Position numbers and translations under genes: made by a program
Assembly (NCBI GenBank): GCA_038276395.1
Contig: JBBQAA010000012.1
Coordinates: forward strand, 1-10,757
DNA: 10,757 nt
Source: JBBQAA01 sp038276395
GTDB lineage: Bacteria > Actinomycetota > Thermoleophilia > Solirubrobacterales > Solirubrobacteraceae
Direction of reading: 5' to 3'
Shown: positions 1 to 8,053 of the stretch, in pieces
Layout of the letters: every line of letters starts with the position of its first letter
How positions within the stretch are numbered: position 1 is the stretch's first letter
Notes under the pieces: generated by a model
The model's input: only the letters and a program-made list of their open reading frames with translations
Told to the model about the DNA's origin: nothing
Database searches by the model: none

Positions 1-708
1 AGCTCGTCGTCGAGCGCGACCGGGACCGTCGGATCGGCGTCGCCGGGCAAGGCGAACAGGGCGGGCTCCCCGCGCTCGAGCTGGATCGCCGCGATCCCGC
101 CCCGTCCCTTCGGCGGGCCACGATCAGTCCGCCCCACAGGCTGGCCGCGAACCTGAGCCTCGGGCCCCGGATCCCGTGGTCGTCGAGGACGTAGGCGACC
201 CGGTCGGCGGTGATGGCACCGGCCGAGGATCCGACGAGCCCGAGTCGACGGATGTCGATCCCGAGCCCCCGGGCGTGGGCGCGCAGGTAGTCGGTGGCCG
301 TCAGCGTGTCGTCGACCGCCGCGGCGATCGCCGCCGAGAGCGGCGCGGCGAGGAGCGCGGGGAGGAGCGGTCCGACCCGACGAGAGGGCCGCGGCGCCTG
401 GCCGAGCAGCCGGTAGTCGATGCTCGCCGCCACGATGCCGCGGGCGGCGAGCGCGCGGGCGATGCGCACGATCCCCGGATCGGTGCGGGACTGCTTGACG
501 AACCCTCGCCGTGGATGAGGAGGACGACGGGCCGGGGTGTGCGGAACCGCTTGCCGGGCCGGTACAGGTCCAGACGCAGACGGACCGAGCGGGCTGCGGA
601 GCTCCGACCTGCGCCCGGCCGTCGACCAGGCCCCGGGTGACGCGCGTGCCGTCCGAGGCGAAGGCGAGCGCGGGCGTCAGGGCGAGCGCGGCGACCGCCC
701 CACGGCAC
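1..708 (-). pseudogene. Alpha/beta-hydrolase (carboxylesterase-like), frameshifted, 3' end beyond window
   Basis: A secreted or membrane-anchored esterase-type alpha/beta-hydrolase can be reassembled only by joining frames. Reading leftward, a hydrophobic signal-like stretch (AVAALALTPALAFA) lies near 690-650. The frame then changes near 588-604 into a segment with RLRLDLYRPG and the oxyanion-hole strand VVLLIHGEG (around 502-575). It changes again near 503-506 into FVKQSRTDPG and a long segment to about 120 with the nucleophile elbow GSSAG (Ser codon 224-226). A last change near 95-118 enters GDADPTVP, which holds the probable catalytic Asp; the His would lie past the left edge. Each of these three steps fits one missing base. 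No convincing start codon or ribosome site is visible; GTG at 708 or 703 would need a further shift. It follows serS by about 21 nt on the same strand. It is either a decaying gene or carries sequencing errors. The fold is clear; the substrate is unknown. Confidence 0.65.
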
Positions 709-729
709 GGGGGAGAGGGACGGCGTGCC

Positions 730-1962
730 TCACGCCGCCGGCAGTGCCGCCGGCGCGCCGTGCTCCTGCAGGACGGCGGGGAGAGCGATCGTGCCGTCGT
801 CGCGCTGGCCGTTCTCGAGCAGGGCGATGATGGTCCTTCCCACCGCCACCGCGGTGCCGTTCAGTGTGTGCACCGTCACGGGCCTCCCGCCCCCCTCCGG
901 GCGCAGGCGGACGTCGAGCCGCCGGGCCTGGAAGTCCGTCGTGTTCGAGCAGGAGGTCAGCTCGCGGTAGCGCTCCTGCCCCGGCAGCCACGCCTCGAGG
1001 TCGTACTTCTTGACCGCCGAGGCGCCGAGATCGCCGACCGCGATCGACACGACGCGGTAGGGGATCTCGAGATCGTCGAGGATGCCCCGCTCGAGCGCGA
1101 GCAGCCGCTCGTGCTCGTCCTCGGAGTCCTCGGGCGCGACGAAGGCGAACATCTCGACCTTGTCGAACTGGTGGACGCGGAAGATCCCTCGCGTGTCCTT
1201 CCCCGCCGCGCCGGCCTCGCGACGGAAGCACGGGGAGAAGCCCGCGTAGCGCAGCGGCAGGGACTCGGCGGGCAGGACCTCCCCCGCGTGCAGCGAGGCG
1301 AGCGCGACCTCGGAGGTGCCGACGAGGTAGAGCGGGTCGTCGGCCAGACGGTAGATCTGCTGCTCGGTATCGGGCAGGAAGCCCGTGCCGAAGAGCGCGG
1401 CCTCGCGCACGAGCACCGGCGGGATCACGGGCTCAAAGCCCTCGGCGGCGAGGCGGCGCAGCGCGAAGGAGACGAGCGAGAGCTCGAGCAGCGCGAGGTC
1501 ACCGCGCAGGTAGGCGAAGCGCGAGCCCGAGAGCCGGACGCCGCGCTCCATGTCGATCCGCGCGCCGGCGAGCTCGAGGTGATCCCGGCCGGTCCGCCCG
1601 GCAACGCCGGCCTCCAAGAGCACGGTGTCCTCGAGCGGGGCGTCCTCGGCGGGCAGGTTCGGCAGCACGGCGGCGGCGGCCTCGAGCTCGGCCCGGACGC
1701 CGCTCTCCTCGTCGGAGAGCGCACGGCCGCGGGCGGCGAGCTCTGCGAGCGCCGCCCGTTCCTCCTCGCTGGGCGCGCCGCGGCGGCCCTTGGAGGCGGC
1801 GTTCTGCTCGGCGCGGATGCCCTCGAGCGCCTGGGTCAGCTCCCGCCAGCGCTCGTCGAGGAGGAGCACGGCGTCGAGCCGCGCGGCGTCGCCCTCACCG
1901 CGGCGGGCGAGCGCGGCGCGGACCCGCTCGGGCTCCCGCCGGACGAGCCTCAGGTCAAGCAC
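730..1962 (-). CDS. serS: Seryl-tRNA synthetase
   Basis: Charges tRNA-Ser (and tRNA-Sec where present) with serine in the cytoplasm; a class II aminoacyl-tRNA synthetase. The 410-residue protein is close to the usual 420-430. It begins MLDLRLVRREPERVRAAL, the standard SerRS N-terminus, so the GTG at 1962 is the start. A charged, Ala-rich antiparallel coiled-coil arm that binds the tRNA long arm spans roughly residues 25-100. The catalytic core follows: the TSE serine-binding loop (216-218), motif 2 with FRREAGAAGKDTRG (246-259) and FRVHQFDKVEMF, the SCSNTTDFQARR block (337-348), and motif 3 TLNGTAVAVGRTIIALLEN (366-384) with its ATP-binding Arg376. All look intact. It starts only 10 nt after the cytochrome c stop on the same strand and so is probably cotranscribed. 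No clear Shine-Dalgarno precedes it, so coupling to the upstream gene is possible. Confidence 0.97.
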   Translation of the reverse strand: MLDLRLVRREPERVRAALARRGEGDAARLDAVLLLDERWRELTQALEGIRAEQNAASKGRRGAPSEEERAALAELAARGRALSDEESGVRAELEAAAAVLPNLPAEDAPLEDTVLLEAGVAGRTGRDHLELAGARIDMERGVRLSGSRFAYLRGDLALLELSLVSFALRRLAAEGFEPVIPPVLVREAALFGTGFLPDTEQQIYRLADDPLYLVGTSEVALASLHAGEVLPAESLPLRYAGFSPCFRREAGAAGKDTRGIFRVHQFDKVEMFAFVAPEDSEDEHERLLALERGILDDLEIPYRVVSIAVGDLGASAVKKYDLEAWLPGQERYRELTSCSNTTDFQARRLDVRLRPEGGGRPVTVHTLNGTAVAVGRTIIALLENGQRDDGTIALPAVLQEHGAPAALPAA

Positions 1963-1972
1963 GCCGGGGGGT

Positions 1973-2458
1973 CTACTGCGCCTTGGGCGAGGTGCCGCAG
2001 GCGCCGCCGACGGGGGCCCCCGACTTCGGCGTCGCGCCCCGGCCCGTCTGCTTGTTGCTCCCGCCCTGGGCGCTCGGCGCCGCGATCGCCTTCTGCCCCG
2101 AGTACTTCGAGACGAAGGCGGCGACGGCGTCCGCGTCGCCCCCGACGACGATGTTCTGGGGCATGATGGCGCCCGAGAACCCGCCGTTGCGGATCGCGTA
2201 GAGCACCCGGCCCATCGTCTCGCAGCGGACGTTGAAGTTCGGCCCGTCGTTGCGCTCGCGCGTGCGGATGTTGGAGGCCGAGCCGTGGGTTCCCGCCGCC
2301 GCCAGCGTGTGGCAGCCGGCGCAGCGCTGCTGGAAGAGCTTGGCCCCCGAGTAGAGCTGGGCCTGGGACTTCGAGACCGAGATGGACTGCGTGCCGCATC
2401 CCGCGACGAGGACGACGAGGCCGAGCGCGGGCACGGTCCTGAGCAGGGCGCGGAGCAC
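1973..2458 (-). CDS. Class I cytochrome c, lipoprotein-anchored
   Basis: A monohaem electron carrier, probably tethered to the outer face of the membrane. From the GTG at 2458 the 161-residue protein has a short Arg-containing n-region, a hydrophobic stretch and a lipobox VAGC (Cys21 lipidated). It then has one haem site CAGCH (Cys46, Cys49, His50) and the sixth-ligand candidate Met99 in GAIMPQN, followed by VAAFVSKYSG, typical of small cytochrome c domains. The last 40 residues are a Gly/Ala/Ser/Pro-rich tail with Cys154; Cys79 is another extra cysteine. An in-frame ATG at 2578 would add 40 arginine- and proline-containing residues ahead of the signal peptide and is unlikely. A TACCCT box 8 nt before the GTG and no ribosome site suggest leaderless expression. 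It lies directly upstream of serS. The redox partner is not shown by sequence; a role in the same respiratory chain as the divergent complex I is inference. Confidence 0.9.
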   Translation of the reverse strand: MLRALLRTVPALGLVVLVAGCGTQSISVSKSQAQLYSGAKLFQQRCAGCHTLAAAGTHGSASNIRTRERNDGPNFNVRCETMGRVLYAIRNGGFSGAIMPQNIVVGGDADAVAAFVSKYSGQKAIAAPSAQGGSNKQTGRGATPKSGAPVGGACGTSPKAQ

Positions 2459-2466
2459 GGCGCCGC

Positions 2467-2472
2467 AGGGTA
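2467..2472 (-). promoter_or_regulatory. Candidate -10 box for the cytochrome c gene
   Basis: On the minus strand the hexamer TACCCT fits the TANNNT form of an actinobacterial -10 element. It ends 8 nt before the GTG at 2458, the spacing expected for a leaderless transcript. No good -35 match and no Shine-Dalgarno are visible. One short motif in GC-rich DNA is weak evidence. Confidence 0.3.
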
Positions 2473-2599
2473 CAGGAGGAGTCAGCCACCGCGGGGCGAA
2501 CCCCGGAGCCGTCCCGGCGCCGGCCACTGAGCCGGCCCCCGCGTTTCGCACGGGCCGGCCTCCCACGGCGGCAACCATGGAGCGCCGGCGCCGGGCGTT

Positions 2600-2625
2600 C
2601 CTGACTGGGTCAGACCCCTCTCAGG
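2600..2625 (-). terminator. Possible weak hairpin terminator after the 4-TM gene
   Basis: Immediately past the TGA at 2630 there is a nested inverted repeat: an outer CCTGA (2600-2604) pairs with TCAGG (2621-2625), and an inner GGGT (2607-2610) pairs with ACCC (2614-2617) around a 3-nt loop. Position after a stop codon supports a terminator. The stems are short and no T-tract follows, so this is tentative. Confidence 0.3.
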
Positions 2626-2629
2626 GAGA

Positions 2630-3082
2630 TCACAGCGCGCCGGCGGTGCTCGCAGCGCGCAGCGCGAGCACGAGCGAGACGAGCGCGGCGAGCGCCATGA
2701 CGCCCATCTCGCGGCGCAGGATCTGCACGACGACCGAGCGCTGCTCGCGCTCGGGCAGCCCCCCGACGTCCTCCGCGCGCTCGAGCCCGCGGGCGTCGAG
2801 CACCTGCTGGGCGGCGGCGACGCGGAGCTGCTCGCCGAAGAACATGACGACGAGCGGCAGAACGCCGTAGAGGATGTGGAGGTTCCCCTTCGGCTTGTGG
2901 CCGAAGAGCAGGAGCAGGACGCCGAGGAGGACCTGCACGCCGAGCACCGCCTGCGCGCCGCGCAGCAGCGGCCAGAAGCGCTCGCTGGGCTCGACGCGGA
3001 ACCAGCGCCACGCGCCCCACCCGCCGGCGGCCGCGCAGAGCAGCACCGCGAGCGTCCCGGTGGCCACGTGAACAGTCGTCAT
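2630..3082 (-). CDS. Small 4-TM membrane protein, function unknown
   Basis: A 150-residue integral membrane protein I cannot assign to a named family. The ATG at 3082 is chosen because AAGG lies 7 nt upstream (3090-3093) and the first hydrophobic helix follows directly; an upstream GTG-type extension to 3109 would add only nine residues. Four hydrophobic segments are visible at about residues 7-26, 43-61, 68-86 and 127-145. Helices 2 and 3 are joined by GHKPKGNLHILYG, with His62 and His69 near the membrane face. A charged segment of about 35 residues (ERAEDVGGLPEREQ region) lies between helices 3 and 4. The His-plus-LHxLYG pattern resembles small uncharacterised membrane proteins I have seen from actinobacteria and Chloroflexi, which is a loose recollection. 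It is divergent from nuoA across 71 bp and upstream of a cytochrome c gene, so a link to respiration is possible but unproven. Confidence 0.75.
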   Translation of the reverse strand: MTTVHVATGTLAVLLCAAAGGWGAWRWFRVEPSERFWPLLRGAQAVLGVQVLLGVLLLLFGHKPKGNLHILYGVLPLVVMFFGEQLRVAAAQQVLDARGLERAEDVGGLPEREQRSVVVQILRREMGVMALAALVSLVLALRAASTAGAL

Positions 3083-3153
3083 TTCGCAACCTTGGGCACT
3101 AAGTGACACATTGTTACGAACTCCCCCGGGGCGGTGCTATAAGTCCCAGCGTC
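3083..3153. promoter_or_regulatory. Divergent promoter region, 4-TM gene / nuoA
   Basis: These 71 bp must contain the promoters of both the complex I operon (rightward) and the 4-TM gene (leftward). It is noticeably more AT-rich than its surroundings around 3100-3120. On the minus strand AAGG at 3090-3093 is a plausible ribosome site for the 4-TM gene, and TAACAAT upstream of it is a possible but imperfect -10. No clear operator palindrome was found. Confidence 0.5.
3138..3143 (+). promoter_or_regulatory. Candidate -10 box of the nuo operon
   Basis: TATAAG matches the TATAAT consensus at five of six positions and stands out in a very GC-rich setting. It ends 10 nt before the nuoA GTG, placing transcription start at about 3150, so the leader would be a few nucleotides at most. 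A -35 is not convincing; TTACGA at 3114-3119 with an 18-bp spacer is the best I see. Confidence 0.45.
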
Positions 3154-3516
3154 GTGCTGCGCTCGTACCTTCCCGCGATCGTCTTCGTCGGCCTCGGGGT
3201 CATCGTCGGGACGGCCTTCGGGGTGCTGAACAACTACCTCGGCCCGCGGCGCACGAACCGCACCTTCACGAAGACGAGCCCCTACGAATGCGGCCTGCCC
3301 TCGGAGGTCCGCCACGGGTTCCGCTTCGGGATCTCGTTCTACCTGATCGCGATGCTCTTCATCCTCTTCGACATCGAGGTGGTCTTCCTCTACCCGATCG
3401 CCGTGCAGCTCAAGGCCTTCGGGACCTTCGCCATGGTCGAGACCGTCGTCTTCATCGCGCTGCTCATGGTCGCCTTCGTCTACGTCTGGCGAAGGGGGGC
3501 GCTCGAATGGAGATAG
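3154..3516 (+). CDS. nuoA: NADH-quinone oxidoreductase subunit A
   Basis: ND3-type membrane subunit of complex I at the junction of the membrane and peripheral arms, bordering the quinone tunnel. The 120-residue product has three helices, at about 5-27, 58-82 and 92-112. The first loop holds the conserved SPYECGLP motif with Cys46, equivalent to the ND3 loop cysteine. Helix 2 carries FDIEVVFLYP with the conserved acidic pair Asp73 and Glu75. GTG at 3154 gives the family-typical start MLRSYLPAIVF; the in-frame GTG at 3103 adds 17 residues with no family resemblance and lies upstream of the -10 box. No Shine-Dalgarno precedes 3154, consistent with a leaderless or near-leaderless message. Its last 10 nt overlap nuoB. 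Confidence 0.95.
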   Translation: MLRSYLPAIVFVGLGVIVGTAFGVLNNYLGPRRTNRTFTKTSPYECGLPSEVRHGFRFGISFYLIAMLFILFDIEVVFLYPIAVQLKAFGTFAMVETVVFIALLMVAFVYVWRRGALEWR

Positions 3517-4199
3517 TCCGTCGCGAGCCGGCCGGCCCGCCCGCCCCCGGCGCGAGCGCGCCCGACGACTTCCGCGCCCGCCAGCTCCGCGCCCGCGACA
3601 TGCTCCGCGGCGACCTCGAGGGCGCGGATCTCGATCGCTTCGTCGAGGAGAGCGTCCTCACGACGACGCTCGACAAGGCGCTGAACTGGGCGCGCTCCAA
3701 CGCGCTCTTTCCCGCCACCTTCGGCCTCGCCTGCTGCGCCATCGAGATGATGTCGATCGTCGCCGCCCGCGTCGACGTCGCGCGCTTCGGCTTCGAGGCC
3801 TTCCGCGCCTCGCCGCGCCAGGCCGACCTGCTCATCATCTCGGGCCGCGTCTCGATCAAGATGGCCCCGGTCGTGCGGCGGATCTACGACCAGATGCTCG
3901 AGCCCAAGTGGGCGATCGCCATGGGCGCCTGCTCCTCCTCCATGGGCGTCTTCAACAACTACGCGATCGTCCCCGCCGACAAGTTCATGCCGGTCGACGT
4001 CCACGTGCCCGGCTGCCCGCCGCGGCCCGAGGCGCTCATGCACGGGGTGCTGAAGCTGCAGAAGATGATCCAGGGCCATGCCGACGAGGGCTGGCGCACG
4101 CGCTACGGCGGGCGGGGGACCGAGGAGCTGATCGTGCCGGAGGCCGCCGCGGGGACCGCCGTCGGGGCCTCGCCCCCCGGGGACACCGCCGGTGCCTGA
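3507..4199 (+). CDS. nuoB: NADH-quinone oxidoreductase subunit B (cluster N2)
   Basis: PSST-type subunit of the connecting module of complex I. It carries the terminal [4Fe-4S] cluster N2 that reduces menaquinone or ubiquinone. The 230-residue protein shows the ligand set: adjacent Cys76-Cys77 in GLACCAIEMMS, Cys142 in GACSSSMGVFNNY and Cys170 in VPGCPPRPEALM, with the usual spacings. The first 45 residues are a hydrophilic, Pro/Arg-rich extension, and the last 20 (after ELIVPE) are an Ala/Gly-rich tail, so it is longer than compact homologues of about 160-180 residues. ATG at 3507 is preceded by a purine-rich GAAGGGGGG (3491-3499) and overlaps the end of nuoA. It is the only gene of the visible operon with an ATG start. 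Its stop overlaps nuoC by 8 nt. Confidence 0.97.
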   Translation: MEIVRREPAGPPAPGASAPDDFRARQLRARDMLRGDLEGADLDRFVEESVLTTTLDKALNWARSNALFPATFGLACCAIEMMSIVAARVDVARFGFEAFRASPRQADLLIISGRVSIKMAPVVRRIYDQMLEPKWAIAMGACSSSMGVFNNYAIVPADKFMPVDVHVPGCPPRPEALMHGVLKLQKMIQGHADEGWRTRYGGRGTEELIVPEAAAGTAVGASPPGDTAGA

Positions 4200-4719
4200 C
4201 GCCACGGGCCTCGAGCTGCTGGCCGGCGAGCTGCGCGACCGCGACGAGACGCTCGTCCGCGCCACGCTGCACTTCCGCGGCCGCGGCACGCTCGAGGTGG
4301 ATCCCGCGCGCGTGCGCGAGGTTCTGGAGCACCTGGCCGAGCGCGGCTATGGCTTCCTCGCCTCGGTGCACGGCGTCGACTACCACCCCGAGGAGCCTCG
4401 GCTCGGCGTGCTCTACGAGCTGATCGACATGGAGAAGGTCGACCGGATGACGGTCAAGGTGCGCGTCCCCACGGACGCGGCCGAGGTGCCTTCGATCGTC
4501 GAGCTGCACCCCGGGGCCGACCACCAGGAGCGCGAGGTCTACGACATGTTCGGCGTCGTCTTCACGGGCCACCCCGACCTGCGGCGGATCCTCATGCCCG
4601 AGGACTACGAGGGCCATCCGCAGCGCCGGGACTTCCCTGTCGGCGGCGAGCCGATCATCTTCACCCAGACCGAGGACCGCATCCCCGGCTGGCCCGAGGG
4701 CGGGGGCATCGACCCGTGA
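4192..4719 (+). CDS. nuoC: NADH-quinone oxidoreductase subunit C
   Basis: 30-kDa-type subunit of the peripheral arm that packs against NuoD and has no cofactor of its own. In its 175 residues the family fold is recognised from FLASVHGVDY (55-64), a central beta-sheet segment, and the signature ELHPGADHQEREVYDMFG (104-121), followed by GHPDLRRILMPEDYEGHP and RRDFPV. It is separate from nuoD, unlike the nuoCD fusion of enterobacteria. GTG at 4192 is taken because it overlaps the nuoB stop by 8 nt and no ATG occurs before residue 80, well inside the domain. The ribosome site is weak. The final TGA overlaps the nuoD GTG in a GTGA arrangement, indicating coupled translation. Confidence 0.96.
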   Translation: MPDATGLELLAGELRDRDETLVRATLHFRGRGTLEVDPARVREVLEHLAERGYGFLASVHGVDYHPEEPRLGVLYELIDMEKVDRMTVKVRVPTDAAEVPSIVELHPGADHQEREVYDMFGVVFTGHPDLRRILMPEDYEGHPQRRDFPVGGEPIIFTQTEDRIPGWPEGGGIDP

Positions 4720-5963
4720 GCGTCTCGGAGTACCGGCAGCAGGAGGCGGCGATCGATCTCTCCCCGGCCGGGCAGCAGCTCGCCGAGCGCGCGCCCGACC
4801 AGGAGCTGATGACGCTCAACATCGGCCCGCACCACCCCGCCACGCACGGGGTGCTCCGCCTGCTCGTGACGCTCGAGGGGGAGGTCGTGCGCGACCTGAA
4901 GCCGATCATCGGCTACGTCCACACCGGCATCGAGAAGACCTGCGAGGACAAGGCCTACTGGAAGGTCATCCCCGTCATCGAGCGGATGGACTACCTGGCC
5001 TACTACTTCAACGCGATGGCCTTCTGCGGCGCCGTGGAGACGCTGCTCGAGGTCGACGTCCCGCCGCGGGCGCAGTACCTCCGCGTCATCCATCTCGAGC
5101 TGAACCGGATCATGAGCCACCTCGTCTGGCTCGGGACCTCGATGCTCGACCTCGGGGCGATCTCGATGTTCTGGTACGCGTTCCGCGAGCGCGAGCGCAT
5201 CCTCGACCTCTTCGAGCAGTCCTCCGGCCAGCGGATGCACACCCGCTACATCCAGGTCGGCGGGGTCATGGAGGACATCCCCGCGGGCTTCGCGGAGAAG
5301 GTCCGCGAGTTCTGCGCGATCATGCCCTCGCGCGTGGACCAGTACGAGGCGATCCTCGACCGCAACGAGATCGTCCTGCAGCGCCTGCGCCACGTCTGCC
5401 CGCTCGACGCCGAGACGCTGCTCGGCCTCGGCGTCACCGGCCCGCTGCTCCGCGCCGCCGGCGTGCCCTGGGATCTGCGCAAGGCCGACCCCTACTCGAG
5501 CTATGACCACTTCGACTTCGCCGTGCCGGTGGGCACGGTCGGGGACAACTACGACCGCTACCGCGTGCGGATGGCCGAGATGCGCGAGTCGGTGAAGATC
5601 GTCGAGCAGGCGCTCGACGGCCTGCCCGAGGGCCCGCACGTGACGAGCGACCGGAAGGTCGCGCTGCCCCCGCGCCACGAGCTCTCCACCTCGATGGAGG
5701 CGCTCATCCACCACTTCAAGCTCGTCACCGAGGGCTTCCGCGTGCCGCCCGGGGAGATCTACTTCCCGATCGAGTCCCCGCGCGGTGAGCTCGGCTGCTT
5801 CGTGCGCTCCGACGGCTCCTCGAAGCCCGCGCGCGTGCACATGCGCGACCCGAGCTTCGTCAACCTCCAGGCCGTGGCGCCGATGGCCAAGGACGCCTAC
5901 ATCGCCGACCTCATCGCCACCCTGGCCATGCTCGACCCGATCCTCGGAGGGATCGACCGGTGA
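4716..5963 (+). CDS. nuoD: NADH-quinone oxidoreductase subunit D
   Basis: 49-kDa-type subunit that forms the quinone head-group pocket together with NuoB; related to the large subunit of NiFe hydrogenases but lacking its metal-binding cysteines. At 415 residues it has normal length. Seen are GPHHPATHGVLRLL (38-50), GYVHTGIEKT, IERMDYLAYYFN (88-99), ELNRIMSHLVWLGT, GGVMEDIP, and the C-terminal ESPRGELGCFVRSDGS and ATLAMLDPILGGIDR. His44 and Tyr93 correspond by spacing to the quinone-binding His38 and Tyr87 of Thermus Nqo4. GTG at 4716 overlaps the nuoC stop by 4 nt; the next in-frame ATG (residue 32) would leave almost nothing before the quinone-site loop. A purine-rich GAGGGCGGGGG lies just upstream. 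Its stop overlaps the nuoE GTG. Confidence 0.97.
   Translation: MSVSEYRQQEAAIDLSPAGQQLAERAPDQELMTLNIGPHHPATHGVLRLLVTLEGEVVRDLKPIIGYVHTGIEKTCEDKAYWKVIPVIERMDYLAYYFNAMAFCGAVETLLEVDVPPRAQYLRVIHLELNRIMSHLVWLGTSMLDLGAISMFWYAFRERERILDLFEQSSGQRMHTRYIQVGGVMEDIPAGFAEKVREFCAIMPSRVDQYEAILDRNEIVLQRLRHVCPLDAETLLGLGVTGPLLRAAGVPWDLRKADPYSSYDHFDFAVPVGTVGDNYDRYRVRMAEMRESVKIVEQALDGLPEGPHVTSDRKVALPPRHELSTSMEALIHHFKLVTEGFRVPPGEIYFPIESPRGELGCFVRSDGSSKPARVHMRDPSFVNLQAVAPMAKDAYIADLIATLAMLDPILGGIDR
5946..5951 (+). promoter_or_regulatory. Ribosome binding site of nuoE
   Basis: GGAGGG lies 8 nt before the GTG at 5960, inside the end of nuoD. It is one of the best Shine-Dalgarno matches in the operon and fixes the nuoE start at the GTGA overlap. 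Confidence 0.75.
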
Positions 5964-6710
5964 GCGCGCTGCCCGACGCGCTCGGCCGCGGCGTGCAGCG
6001 CTTCGCCCACGGCTCGCGCGTGCCCGGCTGGGACGCCGCGGTCGACCTCGACAAGGACCCCGCGGAGATCCCCGACCTGGCCACGACGCCGGTCCCGGAC
6101 TCCCTGCGCGAGGCGATCGAGGCGGCGATGGCCAAGTACCCGGACCACCGCTCGGCCGTCATCCCGGCGCTGCACGCCGCCCAGGAGCTGCACGGCTGGT
6201 GCTCGCCGGAGGCGATGGACCAGGTCGCCGCGGTGATGCGCATCACCCCCGCGTACTGCGCATCCATCGCCACCTTCTACGACATGTTCGATACCGAGCC
6301 CCTGGGCCGGAACCGCGTCTTCGTGTGCACGAACATCTCCTGCTCGCTGCTCGGCGCCGATCGCCTGCTCGCCGCTGTGGAAGAGGCCGCGGCGGGCGTG
6401 CCCGACCTCCAGGTCCGTCCCTTCGAGTGCCTCGGCGCCTGCGACATCGCACCCATGGCCTCGATCAACGGGGACTACGTCGGGCCCCTTGCGCCCGAGG
6501 ACGCCGAGGAGATCGTGCTCGCCCTGCGCGAGCGCCGCGAGGTGCTGCCCGACCGCCAGCTCGCCCGCCGCGAGTCGGTCGATCCCGGCGCGGGCTCGGC
6601 GGGGCGCGCGGACTCCGTCCTGCCCGAGGGCGGGGACCCGGACGACCGCCTCGGCCCCTCCGCCCCCATCGAGCAGCCCGAGCGCCCGGAGTCCGAGGAG
6701 GACGACTCCG

Positions 6711-6718
<8 letters not shown>
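5960..6718 (+). CDS. nuoE: NADH-quinone oxidoreductase subunit E (cluster N1a), extended termini
   Basis: 24-kDa-type subunit of the NADH-dehydrogenase module, holding the [2Fe-2S] cluster N1a with a thioredoxin-like C-terminal domain. In 252 residues the N-terminal helical domain includes SAVIPALHAAQELHGW (65-80) and IATFYDMFDTEPLG (103-116). The cluster ligands are Cys123 and Cys128 (CTNISC) and Cys157 and Cys161 (CLGAC), the standard spacing. Core homologues are around 160-180 residues. The surplus here is about 40 residues at the N-terminus and about 55 at the C-terminus, after about residue 197. The latter is rich in Pro, Gly, Asp and Glu and ends in an acidic cluster (ESEEDD). GTG at 5960 follows GGAGGG by 8 nt. 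The end overlaps nuoF by 8 nt, and the nuoF ribosome site lies within the tail's coding sequence. Confidence 0.95.
6695..6701 (+). promoter_or_regulatory. Ribosome binding site of nuoF
   Basis: GAGGAGG lies 9 nt before the GTG at 6711 and is a near-perfect Shine-Dalgarno. It is encoded within the acidic 3' end of nuoE (Glu-Glu-Asp codons), so the tail and the ribosome site share bases. It supports 6711 as the nuoF start. Confidence 0.75.
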
Positions 6719-8042
<1,324 letters not shown>

Positions 8043-8053
8043 GGTCTCCCGCC

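Larger units (their letters stand above)
2459..2629. other. Intergenic region between the 4-TM gene and the cytochrome c gene
   Basis: This 171-bp stretch separates two minus-strand genes. Apart from a small inverted repeat next to the stop of the upstream gene and a possible -10 box for the cytochrome, I see no coding signal that fits a known protein. Frames open through it are best explained by high GC. It is long enough to hold an independent promoter for cytochrome c and serS. Confidence 0.5.

Noticed and set aside
511..2166. 551-codon + strand frame spanning the hydrolase and serS
   Set aside because: It is antisense to serS, whose every catalytic motif is intact; the product is low-complexity with no family features.
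2459..2578. ATG at 2578 as start of the cytochrome c gene
   Set aside because: It places 40 non-conserved residues ahead of the lipoprotein signal peptide, which would spoil export; GTG 2458 leaves a normal n-region.
3103..3153. Earlier GTG start for nuoA at 3103
   Set aside because: It would add 17 residues unlike any NuoA and lies upstream of the best -10 box; 3154 gives the standard N-terminus.
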